Assembly: GCA_026786335.1 (NCBI GenBank)
Contig: JAJAYG010000514.1
Location: 1 to 5,203 of the forward strand
DNA length: 5,203 bases
Direction of reading: 5' to 3'
Source of the DNA: Chitinophagales bacterium
GTDB lineage: Bacteria > Bacteroidota > Bacteroidia > Chitinophagales > UBA10324
The notes beneath the pieces are model-generated. The model had not been told where the DNA came from, did no database searches, and saw nothing but the letters and a program-made list of their open reading frames with translations. Both the position numbers and the translations under genes were made by a program. Positions within the stretch are counted from its first letter, which is position 1, and the number at the start of each line of letters is the position of its first letter. Below are positions 1 through 5,203 of the stretch, piece by piece.

Positions 1-711
1 ATGGTTGCCTACTGGGATCAGCCCGAAGCTAATGTATCAATTGACACCACAGTGTTTGGAACTTTTGAAGCAAGCGGTAATGCAGGATATTCCAGCGCAA
101 TCAATTCAACAATAATTTGCTGGGGCGCAACAACTGATACAACCTGGCTCAAAGAAGAAGCAGAACCTAATTTGATTTTTCATGGAACCGCCGATCCTGT
201 TATTCCATACACATCGGGGTACAATACCGATGGAGTTTACCTCTATGGTGGCAAATCAATTTACGATGCAGGTATTGATTATGGAATTGAAACTTACTTG
301 CATCCGTTTTATGGAGCAGGCCATGGAGTTCCCAAAAATTCACCGCAGTTTGATACTATTTTTATGATCACAACTGATTTTATGTTCAATCACTTGCCTG
401 CTGACATTGGCAGTTTGTGCGATGTTGCAGTTAATTCACCAATGGTTAGGTCATCGAATATGGCTTTGAAAATATATCCGAATCCGAGCTATGGAAAAGT
501 GTTTATTGAAACTGAACTTTTAGTAATAAATCAGGCAACAATAAATCTTTATAACACTTCAGGTCAATTGATTCAAAGTTTTTCAATAGCAAATTTTGGA
601 AAGGAAATAAGTGAACTTAATTTTTCTTCCCTTAAAAGTGGAATATATTTTCTTCAATTCATTACTGAAGAATCAACTGTTGTAAAACAACTCATTATTC
701 AGCGACCTTAA
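1..711 (+). CDS. Secreted alpha/beta-hydrolase (esterase-like) with T9SS type A sorting domain, C-terminal part
   Basis: This is the C-terminal end of an exported hydrolase; 236 residues are visible. Two parts can be seen. Residues ~1-132 are the end of an alpha/beta-hydrolase fold: HGTADPVIPY (61-70) holds the probable catalytic Asp (D65), and GAGHGVP (105-111) holds the probable catalytic His (H108). No GxSxG nucleophile elbow is present. In related Bacteroidota esterases it lies just before the segment corresponding to VAYWD, so the ATG at position 1 is very likely an internal Met and the gene starts outside the window. Residues ~155-235 form a T9SS type A sorting domain: IYPNPSYGKVFIE at the start, SGIYFLQF and VKQLII at the end. 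In this family the tail directs passage across the outer membrane and is then removed, leaving the enzyme on the surface or released. The signal peptide would lie upstream. The substrate cannot be told; a carboxylesterase or feruloyl/acetyl-xylan esterase-like role is possible. A 39-base gap separates it from the glycosyltransferase. Confidence 0.85.
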   Translation: MVAYWDQPEANVSIDTTVFGTFEASGNAGYSSAINSTIICWGATTDTTWLKEEAEPNLIFHGTADPVIPYTSGYNTDGVYLYGGKSIYDAGIDYGIETYLHPFYGAGHGVPKNSPQFDTIFMITTDFMFNHLPADIGSLCDVAVNSPMVRSSNMALKIYPNPSYGKVFIETELLVINQATINLYNTSGQLIQSFSIANFGKEISELNFSSLKSGIYFLQFITEESTVVKQLIIQRP

Positions 712-750
712 AATCCAGTTTCATTTAATACCTTCATCGAAGATTATACT

Positions 751-1872
751 ATGAGAATTGGATTAGATGCCAAACGGGCTTTTAAAAATTCATCTGGTCT
801 TGGTAACTATAACCGCAGCGTGATTACTTCGCTTGCTAAATTTTTTCCGCAGCATCAATACCATCTCTTTACTCCTGAAACTTCGCCGCTTTTTTTGGTT
901 GAGCAAAAAAATATTTTTATTCAAGAACCCAAAGGGATGTTAAAGTTTTTCCACTCTTACTGGAGAAGCAAAGGAATACTTAATGATCTGGTGAAAAATA
1001 AAATTGAATTATATCATGGCTTGAGTAATGAATTGCCAATCGGAATTTCAAACACTAAAACTAAAAGTATTGTTACCATTCATGATTTAATTTTTCTGCG
1101 GCATCCAAATTTGTATCCTTCAATTGACAGAAAAATTTATGAAAGGAAAAGCAAACTCGCCTGTAAAGAAGCCGATCACATCATTGCAATAAGTGAACAA
1201 ACCAAAAGTGATATTCACAAATATTTTGGAACTGAAGAAAATAAAATTACAGTTGTTCATCAGGCGATTGATTCTGTTTTTTACAATGAGATTTCAGAGG
1301 GATTACTTTCTGCTAAAGCAAAATATCAACTGCCCGAAAAGTACATTCTATTTGTAGGCACCATTGAAGAGCGAAAAAATTTGCTCGCGCTTTTAAAAGC
1401 ATTTTTAAAATTGGATGCCGGAGCGAGTATTCATTTAGTAGTTGTGGGAAAGGAAAAAAAATACAAACAGCAGGCACTTGATTTCATTTCAAAAAATAAA
1501 ATTGAAACTAAAGTTCATTTTCTTAAAAATGTTTTAACAGAAGAACTGCCTGCTATTTATAAACAGGCATTAATGCTGGTATATCCATCTCAATTTGAAG
1601 GTTTTGGTTTGCCGATAGCGGAGGCAATTGCATCGGGTGTTCCTGTAATTGCAAATAATGAAAATGTTTTTCGTGAAGCTGGCGGAAGAGAAAGTATTTA
1701 CGCAGATGCGAACAATGAAGAAGCACTTACTGATTCAATTGCAGAAGTTTTAAGCAATCAGTCACTCAGAAAAAAAATGATTGAGGCAGGATTGCTTCAT
1801 TCCAATAAATTTAAAGCCGAGGTTCACGCGGGTAGCTTAATGAATGTTTATGAAAGTGTTTTTTCTATGTGA
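751..1872 (+). CDS. Glycosyltransferase, GT4 family (GT-B fold)
   Basis: A complete 373-residue protein of normal length for GT4 retaining glycosyltransferases, which move a sugar from a nucleotide-sugar donor to a glycan or lipid-linked acceptor on the cytoplasmic side of the membrane. The N-terminal acceptor domain covers roughly residues 1-190: a glycine-rich loop SGLGNY (15-20), YHGLSNELP (88-96), and IHDLIFLRHPNLYP (110-123). The C-terminal donor domain covers ~195-370: ILFVGTIEERKN (199-210), HLVVVGK (228-234), and the EX7E motif E283-E291 within EGFGLPIAEAIASGVPVI, which binds the donor nucleotide-sugar. No membrane segment or signal peptide is visible. The ATG at 751 is chosen because the MRIGLDAKR strand that begins the family domain follows directly. 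The donor and acceptor are unknown, and there are no other glycan genes beside it to indicate lipopolysaccharide, capsule or exopolysaccharide. The stop overlaps an upstream in-frame GTG (1869) of the next ORF, but that is probably not its real start. Confidence 0.93.
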   Translation: MRIGLDAKRAFKNSSGLGNYNRSVITSLAKFFPQHQYHLFTPETSPLFLVEQKNIFIQEPKGMLKFFHSYWRSKGILNDLVKNKIELYHGLSNELPIGISNTKTKSIVTIHDLIFLRHPNLYPSIDRKIYERKSKLACKEADHIIAISEQTKSDIHKYFGTEENKITVVHQAIDSVFYNEISEGLLSAKAKYQLPEKYILFVGTIEERKNLLALLKAFLKLDAGASIHLVVVGKEKKYKQQALDFISKNKIETKVHFLKNVLTEELPAIYKQALMLVYPSQFEGFGLPIAEAIASGVPVIANNENVFREAGGRESIYADANNEEALTDSIAEVLSNQSLRKKMIEAGLLHSNKFKAEVHAGSLMNVYESVFSM

Positions 1873-1925
1873 ATTCATACCATAAAAACATATTTTTTAT
1901 GTTTAAGAAATTCTATTTTCGCTCC

Positions 1926-2861
1926 ATGAAAAATAAAATACTACTTGCTTTATTCTTTTTTATTGTTTGCAGCAGTTTTGTAAAGGCACAAGTGATTACC
2001 AAAGGTTGTAGCAATGCTTCGGTTAAATTAATGTTACACTCAAAAACTTACGTGGTACTTACCGGCGACGAAAATTTTGACACTTGGATGAAGGCGACTT
2101 TTGAAAAACACTGGATGGTTGCACCATTTCAATTTGTTACAGTCACTGAATTGGATACACTGGTAAAAAGTGACAAGCGTATTTTCTTTTTCCCGCAAGC
2201 AAAGGATGATAAAACTCCTTCAATGCGTTTACTCACAACCGCTGATATTGAAGCAAAAAAGGATATGGTATTTATTCTTTCAGTAGGAGGGTTTAAGCAA
2301 ACTAAATATTTATACACGCCTGCAACTACCGGAACTAAAGTTATCGCATTCTTTAAATTTTCTCCTACACGTGCCGAAACAACTGCAGGAATGATTGAGC
2401 CTGAAATTATGATTGCGTTCATGAACCAATCCATTCAAACAGTGATTGACAATAAAATAAAAACCGAAGTAAAAGATTCTGTGAGTTTAATGATCTGTAA
2501 GAATGCAACTGCTATGGTTGGTAAAACTTTGATAGTACACAACGCATACAATGATGAAACCATCATGCTTGACGATAAAGTTTTAATCAACGATAAGGTA
2601 CTGCAAGATTATCCTTATACGTACCAATTAAAAAGTAAAGCCGACATTGAAACAATCATTAATGATGGAAGTGAAAACTTTTGCTATCTGTTTCTGTATT
2701 TTCCTTCGCAATATGTTAATCAGGCAGACGACAGTGGTGATATAATTGTTTATGATGCTGGCTCTAAGAAGATTTTATATTACGGAGAGAACTATGAAGG
2801 CCCATGGGTTGAGAAATGGGAATTCAAAGATTTAATCTATGCTACCAAGGGGAAACTTTGA
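1926..2861 (+). CDS. Exported protein of unknown function with signal peptide
   Basis: I do not recognise this family. The open frame reaches back to a GTG at 1869 with another ATG at 1899, but the ATG at 1926 gives a clean Sec signal peptide: short basic n-region MKNK, hydrophobic core ILLALFFFIVCSSF, and probable cleavage after VKA or VKAQ (about residues 20-22). The longer starts would place a charged, aromatic leader (MFKKFYFRS) in front of it. From 1926 the protein is 311 residues, about 290 when mature. There is no lipobox cysteine after the signal core, no second membrane helix and no T9SS tail, so the periplasm is the likely location. The mature part mixes short beta-like stretches (TYVVLTGDENFD, KRIFFFPQ, DMVFILSVGGF) with a C-terminal part containing FCYLFLYFPSQ, DIIVYDAGSKKILYYGENYEG and an acidic/aromatic end. 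No catalytic motif is evident. It may share a transcript with the glycosyltransferase; the gap is 53 bases. Confidence 0.8.
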   Translation: MKNKILLALFFFIVCSSFVKAQVITKGCSNASVKLMLHSKTYVVLTGDENFDTWMKATFEKHWMVAPFQFVTVTELDTLVKSDKRIFFFPQAKDDKTPSMRLLTTADIEAKKDMVFILSVGGFKQTKYLYTPATTGTKVIAFFKFSPTRAETTAGMIEPEIMIAFMNQSIQTVIDNKIKTEVKDSVSLMICKNATAMVGKTLIVHNAYNDETIMLDDKVLINDKVLQDYPYTYQLKSKADIETIINDGSENFCYLFLYFPSQYVNQADDSGDIIVYDAGSKKILYYGENYEGPWVEKWEFKDLIYATKGKL

Positions 2862-2872
2862 GCTTGCAATAT

Positions 2873-3613
2873 CTATTGTGCACTTAATTCGTAGAAAAGT
2901 TTTAGCGCTTTCTTTTTCTCATCATCAAAGTTGAATTGAATTTTTTGTGTGAGATAATCTCTTACATCAACAGCGGGAAATTGAAGCTGTTCTTCTTCAA
3001 TTACAGTTTGCATATTTTTAATACCGAAAGCAAATGCAGCATTTAAGTCTGATTCGAATTGTGAAGATAGCTTTGTGACTGCAACCCAGCACGCAAAAAC
3101 AAAAGGCAGTGAAGTAAGTTTTTTCCATTCAAATCCAAGATCGTAAACGAATTCATATTTCTTTTTTAATTCCAATGCTCTGTCACCAATAAATAGTCCG
3201 GCTGTTTTTCCTTTAACTTCATTCTCAAAACCCGGTGATGCATTGATAAGTTTAGGATTTAAATGCCAATGATTTTTAAGTAACACTTTTGAAAGTTGAA
3301 CTGAAGTTCTTGACTGATAATCAAGATAAATTTGATCGGCTCTTTCAATTGGAACATCAGAACAAATCACTACTGAACTCACTTCGCCATCGCAACCAAT
3401 GCAATAATTTGAAATATTTTTTGATTGTTTGATCAATGGAATTACACTCACGGGAACCAATGCAACATCTACTTCCTGATTCATTAATTGTTCAGCAAGT
3501 TTTGAAGGATGTTGAACAGTGAGTTCGATTTGATCAGCCATCAGCTTATTGATGCCATAGAGAAATGGTTTTGTATTCAGGTATGAAACGCCCGCAACTT
3601 TAATTTTTTCCAT
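2873..3613 (-). CDS. mqnA: Chorismate dehydratase (futalosine-pathway menaquinone synthesis)
   Basis: MqnA removes water from chorismate to give 3-[(1-carboxyvinyl)oxy]benzoate, the first committed step of the futalosine route to menaquinone, in the cytoplasm. The 246-residue product is near full length for the family, which has a periplasmic-binding-protein-like fold. Signature segments in order: VAGVSYLNTKPFLYGI (6-21), with the SYLN motif that contributes an active-site Asn; VDVALVPVSVIP (48-59); CDGEVSSVVICSDVPIE (74-90); IYLDYQSRTSVQLSKVLL (95-112); GLFIGDRAL (139-147); DLGFEWKKLTSLPFVFACWV (158-177). The ATG (3611-3613) places VSYLN at the usual distance from the N terminus. It overlaps the stop of the upstream phosphatase by one base (TAATG on the - strand), which suggests translational coupling. 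mqnE lies upstream in the same orientation, supporting the pathway assignment. The stop is 11 bases from the convergent + strand gene. All family signatures appear intact. Confidence 0.93.
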   Translation of the reverse strand: MEKIKVAGVSYLNTKPFLYGINKLMADQIELTVQHPSKLAEQLMNQEVDVALVPVSVIPLIKQSKNISNYCIGCDGEVSSVVICSDVPIERADQIYLDYQSRTSVQLSKVLLKNHWHLNPKLINASPGFENEVKGKTAGLFIGDRALELKKKYEFVYDLGFEWKKLTSLPFVFACWVAVTKLSSQFESDLNAAFAFGIKNMQTVIEEEQLQFPAVDVRDYLTQKIQFNFDDEKKKALKLFYELSAQ

Positions 3614-4215
3614 TAGTGCAAATGATCCATGTTGTTGAAGAGATCGATTGAGAAATTGGTGCTGTTAAAAATAACTTTGTAAAGCGTAAGATTATGATGC
3701 GGATATTCATCCATCATTTTTAAATCCTGTTGCAACATAGTTGGAAGAAATATTCGAAGTGCCCGGCCATGCATTGCGATCAGAATTTTTTCTTCAGGTT
3801 TTGAAAGTATATAATCAATAAATTTTTTTTGGCGGGCACTTACTTCATTCGGGCTTTCTCCATTTTCTGGTTTAGCATCAAGATTTCCGTTTTGCCATTG
3901 ATACAAAAGATCGCGGTATTGCATTTTGAATTCGTGCGAGGCAACTTTGCCTTCAAATATCCCCCATGAGATTTCATCGAGTTCTGCATGTTGTTCCCAT
4001 GGAATTCCTTTTTCAATAAACGAAGCAACTGAGTCGTGGGTCCTTTTTAATGAAGAAGTGTAGATGATTTCAAAATTCTCACTCTTGTATTTTTCAAAGA
4101 AAAGTGCAGCTTGTTTTTTTCCTAATTCATTTAAGCCGGGATTTACGCCGCGGCCTTGAAGAATGCCTTGCTTGTTGAAATCGGTTTCACCGTGACGTAT
4201 GATGTAGAGTTGCAG
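3613..4215 (-). CDS. Histidine phosphatase (phosphoglycerate mutase-like), full domain with probable CTG start
   Basis: Histidine phosphatase superfamily protein, which dephosphorylates or transfers phosphate through a phosphohistidine. Reading from a CTG at 4213-4215 gives 200 residues, normal for the small members. The catalytic parts are all present: YIIRHGETDFNKQG (4-17) with R7 and nucleophile H8; YTSSLKRTHDS (52-62) with R58; LDEISWGIFEGK (79-90) with acid E81; and IAMHGRALR (146-154) with H149. The frame is open without frameshift from 4224, just after a TAA at 4225-4227. There is no in-frame ATG, GTG or TTG before the RHG motif; the first in-frame ATG (3922-3924) would give only 103 residues and lose H8. 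CTG yields an N terminus (MQLYIIRHG) of the length usual in this family; ATA at 4224 is less likely. The substrate is unknown; alpha-ribazole phosphatase or a metabolite phosphatase are options. It overlaps mqnA by one base, so a link to menaquinone synthesis is possible but inferred. A true ATG may instead have been lost by mutation. Confidence 0.82.
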   Translation of the reverse strand: MQLYIIRHGETDFNKQGILQGRGVNPGLNELGKKQAALFFEKYKSENFEIIYTSSLKRTHDSVASFIEKGIPWEQHAELDEISWGIFEGKVASHEFKMQYRDLLYQWQNGNLDAKPENGESPNEVSARQKKFIDYILSKPEEKILIAMHGRALRIFLPTMLQQDLKMMDEYPHHNLTLYKVIFNSTNFSIDLFNNMDHLH

Positions 4216-4224
4216 AAAAAATAT

Positions 4225-4473
4225 TTAGAAAACAGTTTTAAAAATCAGTGAAATGCTTTTCAGCTGCTTAGAATTTAAGTGACCAATTTTTTTCTTCGCC
4301 AATTTAACATCAAGAGTCGAAAGCTTATGCATGCGAATCCAAGATGGCTTTAGCAAATTTAGCTTCTGCCATGATGATAAGTAATAATCAAATTTTGATG
4401 CTTGCATTTTTGAAGTGATTCTCGCAAAGAAGATCAAATGATTTGGGTTTTTGCAAAATGATTTAATGTTCAA
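4225..4473 (-). pseudogene. Truncated PemK/MazF-family toxin remnant (C-terminal part)
   Basis: An 82-codon frame opening at a TTG (4471-4473) directly after an in-frame TAA. Its latter part resembles the C-terminal two thirds of PemK/MazF-type toxins, which cleave mRNA: FARITSK (16-22) matches the central beta-strand segment, SSWQKLNLLKPSWIRMHK (33-50) matches the 'W..aGL.KPS.vR..K' segment, and LSTLD (51-55) with AKKKIGHLNSKQL (59-71) matches the 'TLd..li.kklG.Ls..' ending. The N-terminal strand that normally carries the 'GdIv.v.fp.....RPalv' motif (about 35-40 residues, with catalytic residues) is absent, and there is no room for it because the neighbouring TMEM175-like frame occupies the DNA. 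No antitoxin gene adjoins it. The protein is very basic with no Glu and only two Asp. It overlaps the preceding ORF by 11 bases and ends in the same frame as, and three codons before, the phosphatase start. The family match is from memory of conserved motifs, so it is moderate; a random ORF is the alternative. Confidence 0.55.
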
Positions 4474-4696
4474 TTACCTTTTCAACTCTTGAATCAGGCA
4501 TCAACCAAATGATAGCAACTAAGAGATAAAGACCAAGCGAGATGTAAGGAGAAACATAAACTGCAGGCATTGCAACCAGGTAACAAATTAAAGAAATTTT
4601 TCCTTTTGAATCACTGCCGATTGCCTTTACTAATTCTGAACTCGAATCATGCAAACCAATAAGCGTTCTAACTAAAATTGTATAGGCAATACTCAT
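4463..4696 (-). pseudogene. Truncated TMEM175/DUF1211 family membrane protein remnant (C-terminal third)
   Basis: The 77-codon ORF encodes the last part of a TMEM175-family (DUF1211) membrane protein; bacterial members are six-helix potassium channels or leak proteins of about 190-200 residues. Visible parts are a short hydrophobic start (MSIAYTILVRTLIG), the loop ELVKAIGSDSKGKIS (21-35), then two helices, about 35-49 and 51-67, joined by a VSP turn, and the family-typical ending LVAIIWLMPDSRVEKVI (59-75). The first ~120 residues, including the FSDG pore-lining segment that defines the family, are missing. Immediately upstream of the ATG (4694-4696) lies a stop codon in frame (TGA at 4709-4711), and mqnE ends only 23 bases away, so the missing part cannot lie in another frame here. 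The reading frame is otherwise intact and the C terminus looks normal. A functional two-helix small protein cannot be excluded, but a 5'-truncated gene is the simpler reading. Confidence 0.7.
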
Positions 4697-4719
4697 TTGA
4701 AATTTAATTCATTCTGATT

Positions 4720-5203
4720 TTAATTCAATACAGGCAATTCAATAAATCCTTTTTCCTCTGCAAATACTTCATTGCTGAAATCTTTTAACTCATTGTATAA
4801 AGTATCGCGTTCAATCGGAGTTCTGTTAACCTGCTTTATTAATTCAACAATTTCTTTTGTGCTGAGTGCCGGGTTTTGTTCTTCTGAACCCGCCATCGAA
4901 TATATTTTTGTAGAGTCATCAATAGTGCCATCCAAATCATCAACACCGAAACTTAAAAGCAGTTGTGCTGTACTGCGACCAATCATTGGCCAGTATGCTT
5001 TGAGATGAGCAATGTTATCAATAAAAATTCTCGACATCGCATAACACTTTAAATCTTCAATAATGGAAACTTCGTTAAGGTTCGACATTTCATTGTCTTT
5101 GTTGCGGAACTTGAGCGGGATGAAACAATTGAAGCCATTTGTTTTATCCTGCAACTCACGCAGGCGGTTCATGTGATCGAGCCGATGCGAATAATTTTCG
5201 ATG
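4720..5203 (-). CDS. mqnE: Aminofutalosine synthase MqnE, C-terminal part
   Basis: A radical-SAM enzyme that joins the MqnA product to the adenosyl part of S-adenosylmethionine to form 6-amino-6-deoxyfutalosine, the second step of the futalosine menaquinone pathway. The window ends inside the gene: the frame stays open to the edge and about 160 C-terminal residues are visible, starting IENYSHRLDHMNRLRELQDK. An internal Met at 5170-5172 is not the start. The CxxxCxxC iron-sulfur motif lies outside the window. Diagnostic segments are LRELQDKTNGFNCFIPLKF, CYAMSRIFIDNIAHLKAYWP, MIGRSTAQLLLSFGVDDLDG and RTPIERDTLYNEL. The 'KAYWPMIGR...' and 'DDLDGTI' wording fits MqnE better than the paralogous cyclase MqnC, which usually has a Q/S-S-W and 'DDFGST' pattern. 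The same orientation as mqnA, five frames downstream, indicates an operon that once had the two pathway genes closer or was interrupted by the remnants in between. The stop (4720-4722) is 23 bases before the TMEM175-like remnant. Confidence 0.9.
   Translation of the reverse strand, partial: IENYSHRLDHMNRLRELQDKTNGFNCFIPLKFRNKDNEMSNLNEVSIIEDLKCYAMSRIFIDNIAHLKAYWPMIGRSTAQLLLSFGVDDLDGTIDDSTKIYSMAGSEEQNPALSTKEIVELIKQVNRTPIERDTLYNELKDFSNEVFAEEKGFIELPVLN

Noticed and set aside
182..367. Open frame of 61 codons on the + strand
   Set aside because: It is a shifted frame inside the hydrolase gene, which has catalytic motifs in the main frame.
712..750. Possible Bacteroidota promoter (TAnnTTTG type) before the glycosyltransferase
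   Set aside because: Only a loose match (taccttca) is present, with no TTTG at proper spacing; not enough to call.
1869..1925. Extended N terminus of the exported protein from GTG 1869 or ATG 1899
   Set aside because: The ATG at 1926 starts a canonical signal peptide; the upstream codons add a basic aromatic leader and, from 1869, overlap the glycosyltransferase stop. The 1899 start remains a weak alternative.
2129..2434. Open frame of 101 codons on the - strand
   Set aside because: It lies entirely antisense to the exported-protein gene and shows no recognisable motif; it is a shadow frame.
2862..2885. Possible bidirectional terminator between the convergent genes
   Set aside because: The inverted repeat is short and imperfect and no T-run follows it on either strand.
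3840..4028. Open frame of 62 codons on the - strand
   Set aside because: It overlaps the phosphatase in another frame, while the phosphatase frame carries family motifs through this region.
4772..5008. Open frame of 78 codons on the + strand
   Set aside because: It is antisense to mqnE, whose frame shows conserved family segments throughout.

Overview
The window looks like a stretch of AT-rich Bacteroidota chromosome. The first gene ends in a type IX secretion (T9SS) type A sorting domain, a feature confined to that phylum. The menaquinone genes are of the futalosine type and resemble Bacteroidota versions. Intergenic spaces are short and no clear Shine-Dalgarno sites are visible. The lineage is inferred from gene content, not from a marker gene.

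Left half, + strand: the C-terminal part of a secreted alpha/beta-hydrolase (esterase-like) with a T9SS sorting tail (1-711, cut by the window start); a complete GT4-type glycosyltransferase (751-1872); and an unrecognised exported protein with a signal peptide (best start 1926, end 2861). This run meets the right-half genes tail to tail, with only 11 bases between the stop codons.

Right half, - strand, read from the right edge inward: the C-terminal part of mqnE (aminofutalosine synthase, cut by the window end), two short degenerate-looking ORFs, a histidine phosphatase, and mqnA (chorismate dehydratase). MqnA and MqnE catalyse consecutive early steps of the futalosine route to menaquinone. 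The phosphatase and mqnA share one base in a TAATG stop/start overlap and are probably translationally coupled.

The most unusual part is 4205-4720, between mqnE and the phosphatase. The 77-codon ORF next to mqnE matches only the C-terminal third of TMEM175/DUF1211 channel-like proteins. The next, 82 codons from a TTG, matches only the C-terminal two thirds of PemK/MazF-family toxins. The phosphatase that follows has its complete catalytic domain but no ATG, GTG or TTG upstream of its RHG motif; the best-placed start is a CTG at 4213-4215. Three consecutive genes have thus lost, or have an abnormal, 5' end. This suggests a decayed insertion or repeated deletion inside a menaquinone operon. A start-codon caller would reduce the phosphatase to a 103-residue C-terminal piece without its catalytic histidine. 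I see no RNA gene, CRISPR array, insertion sequence or convincing terminator.
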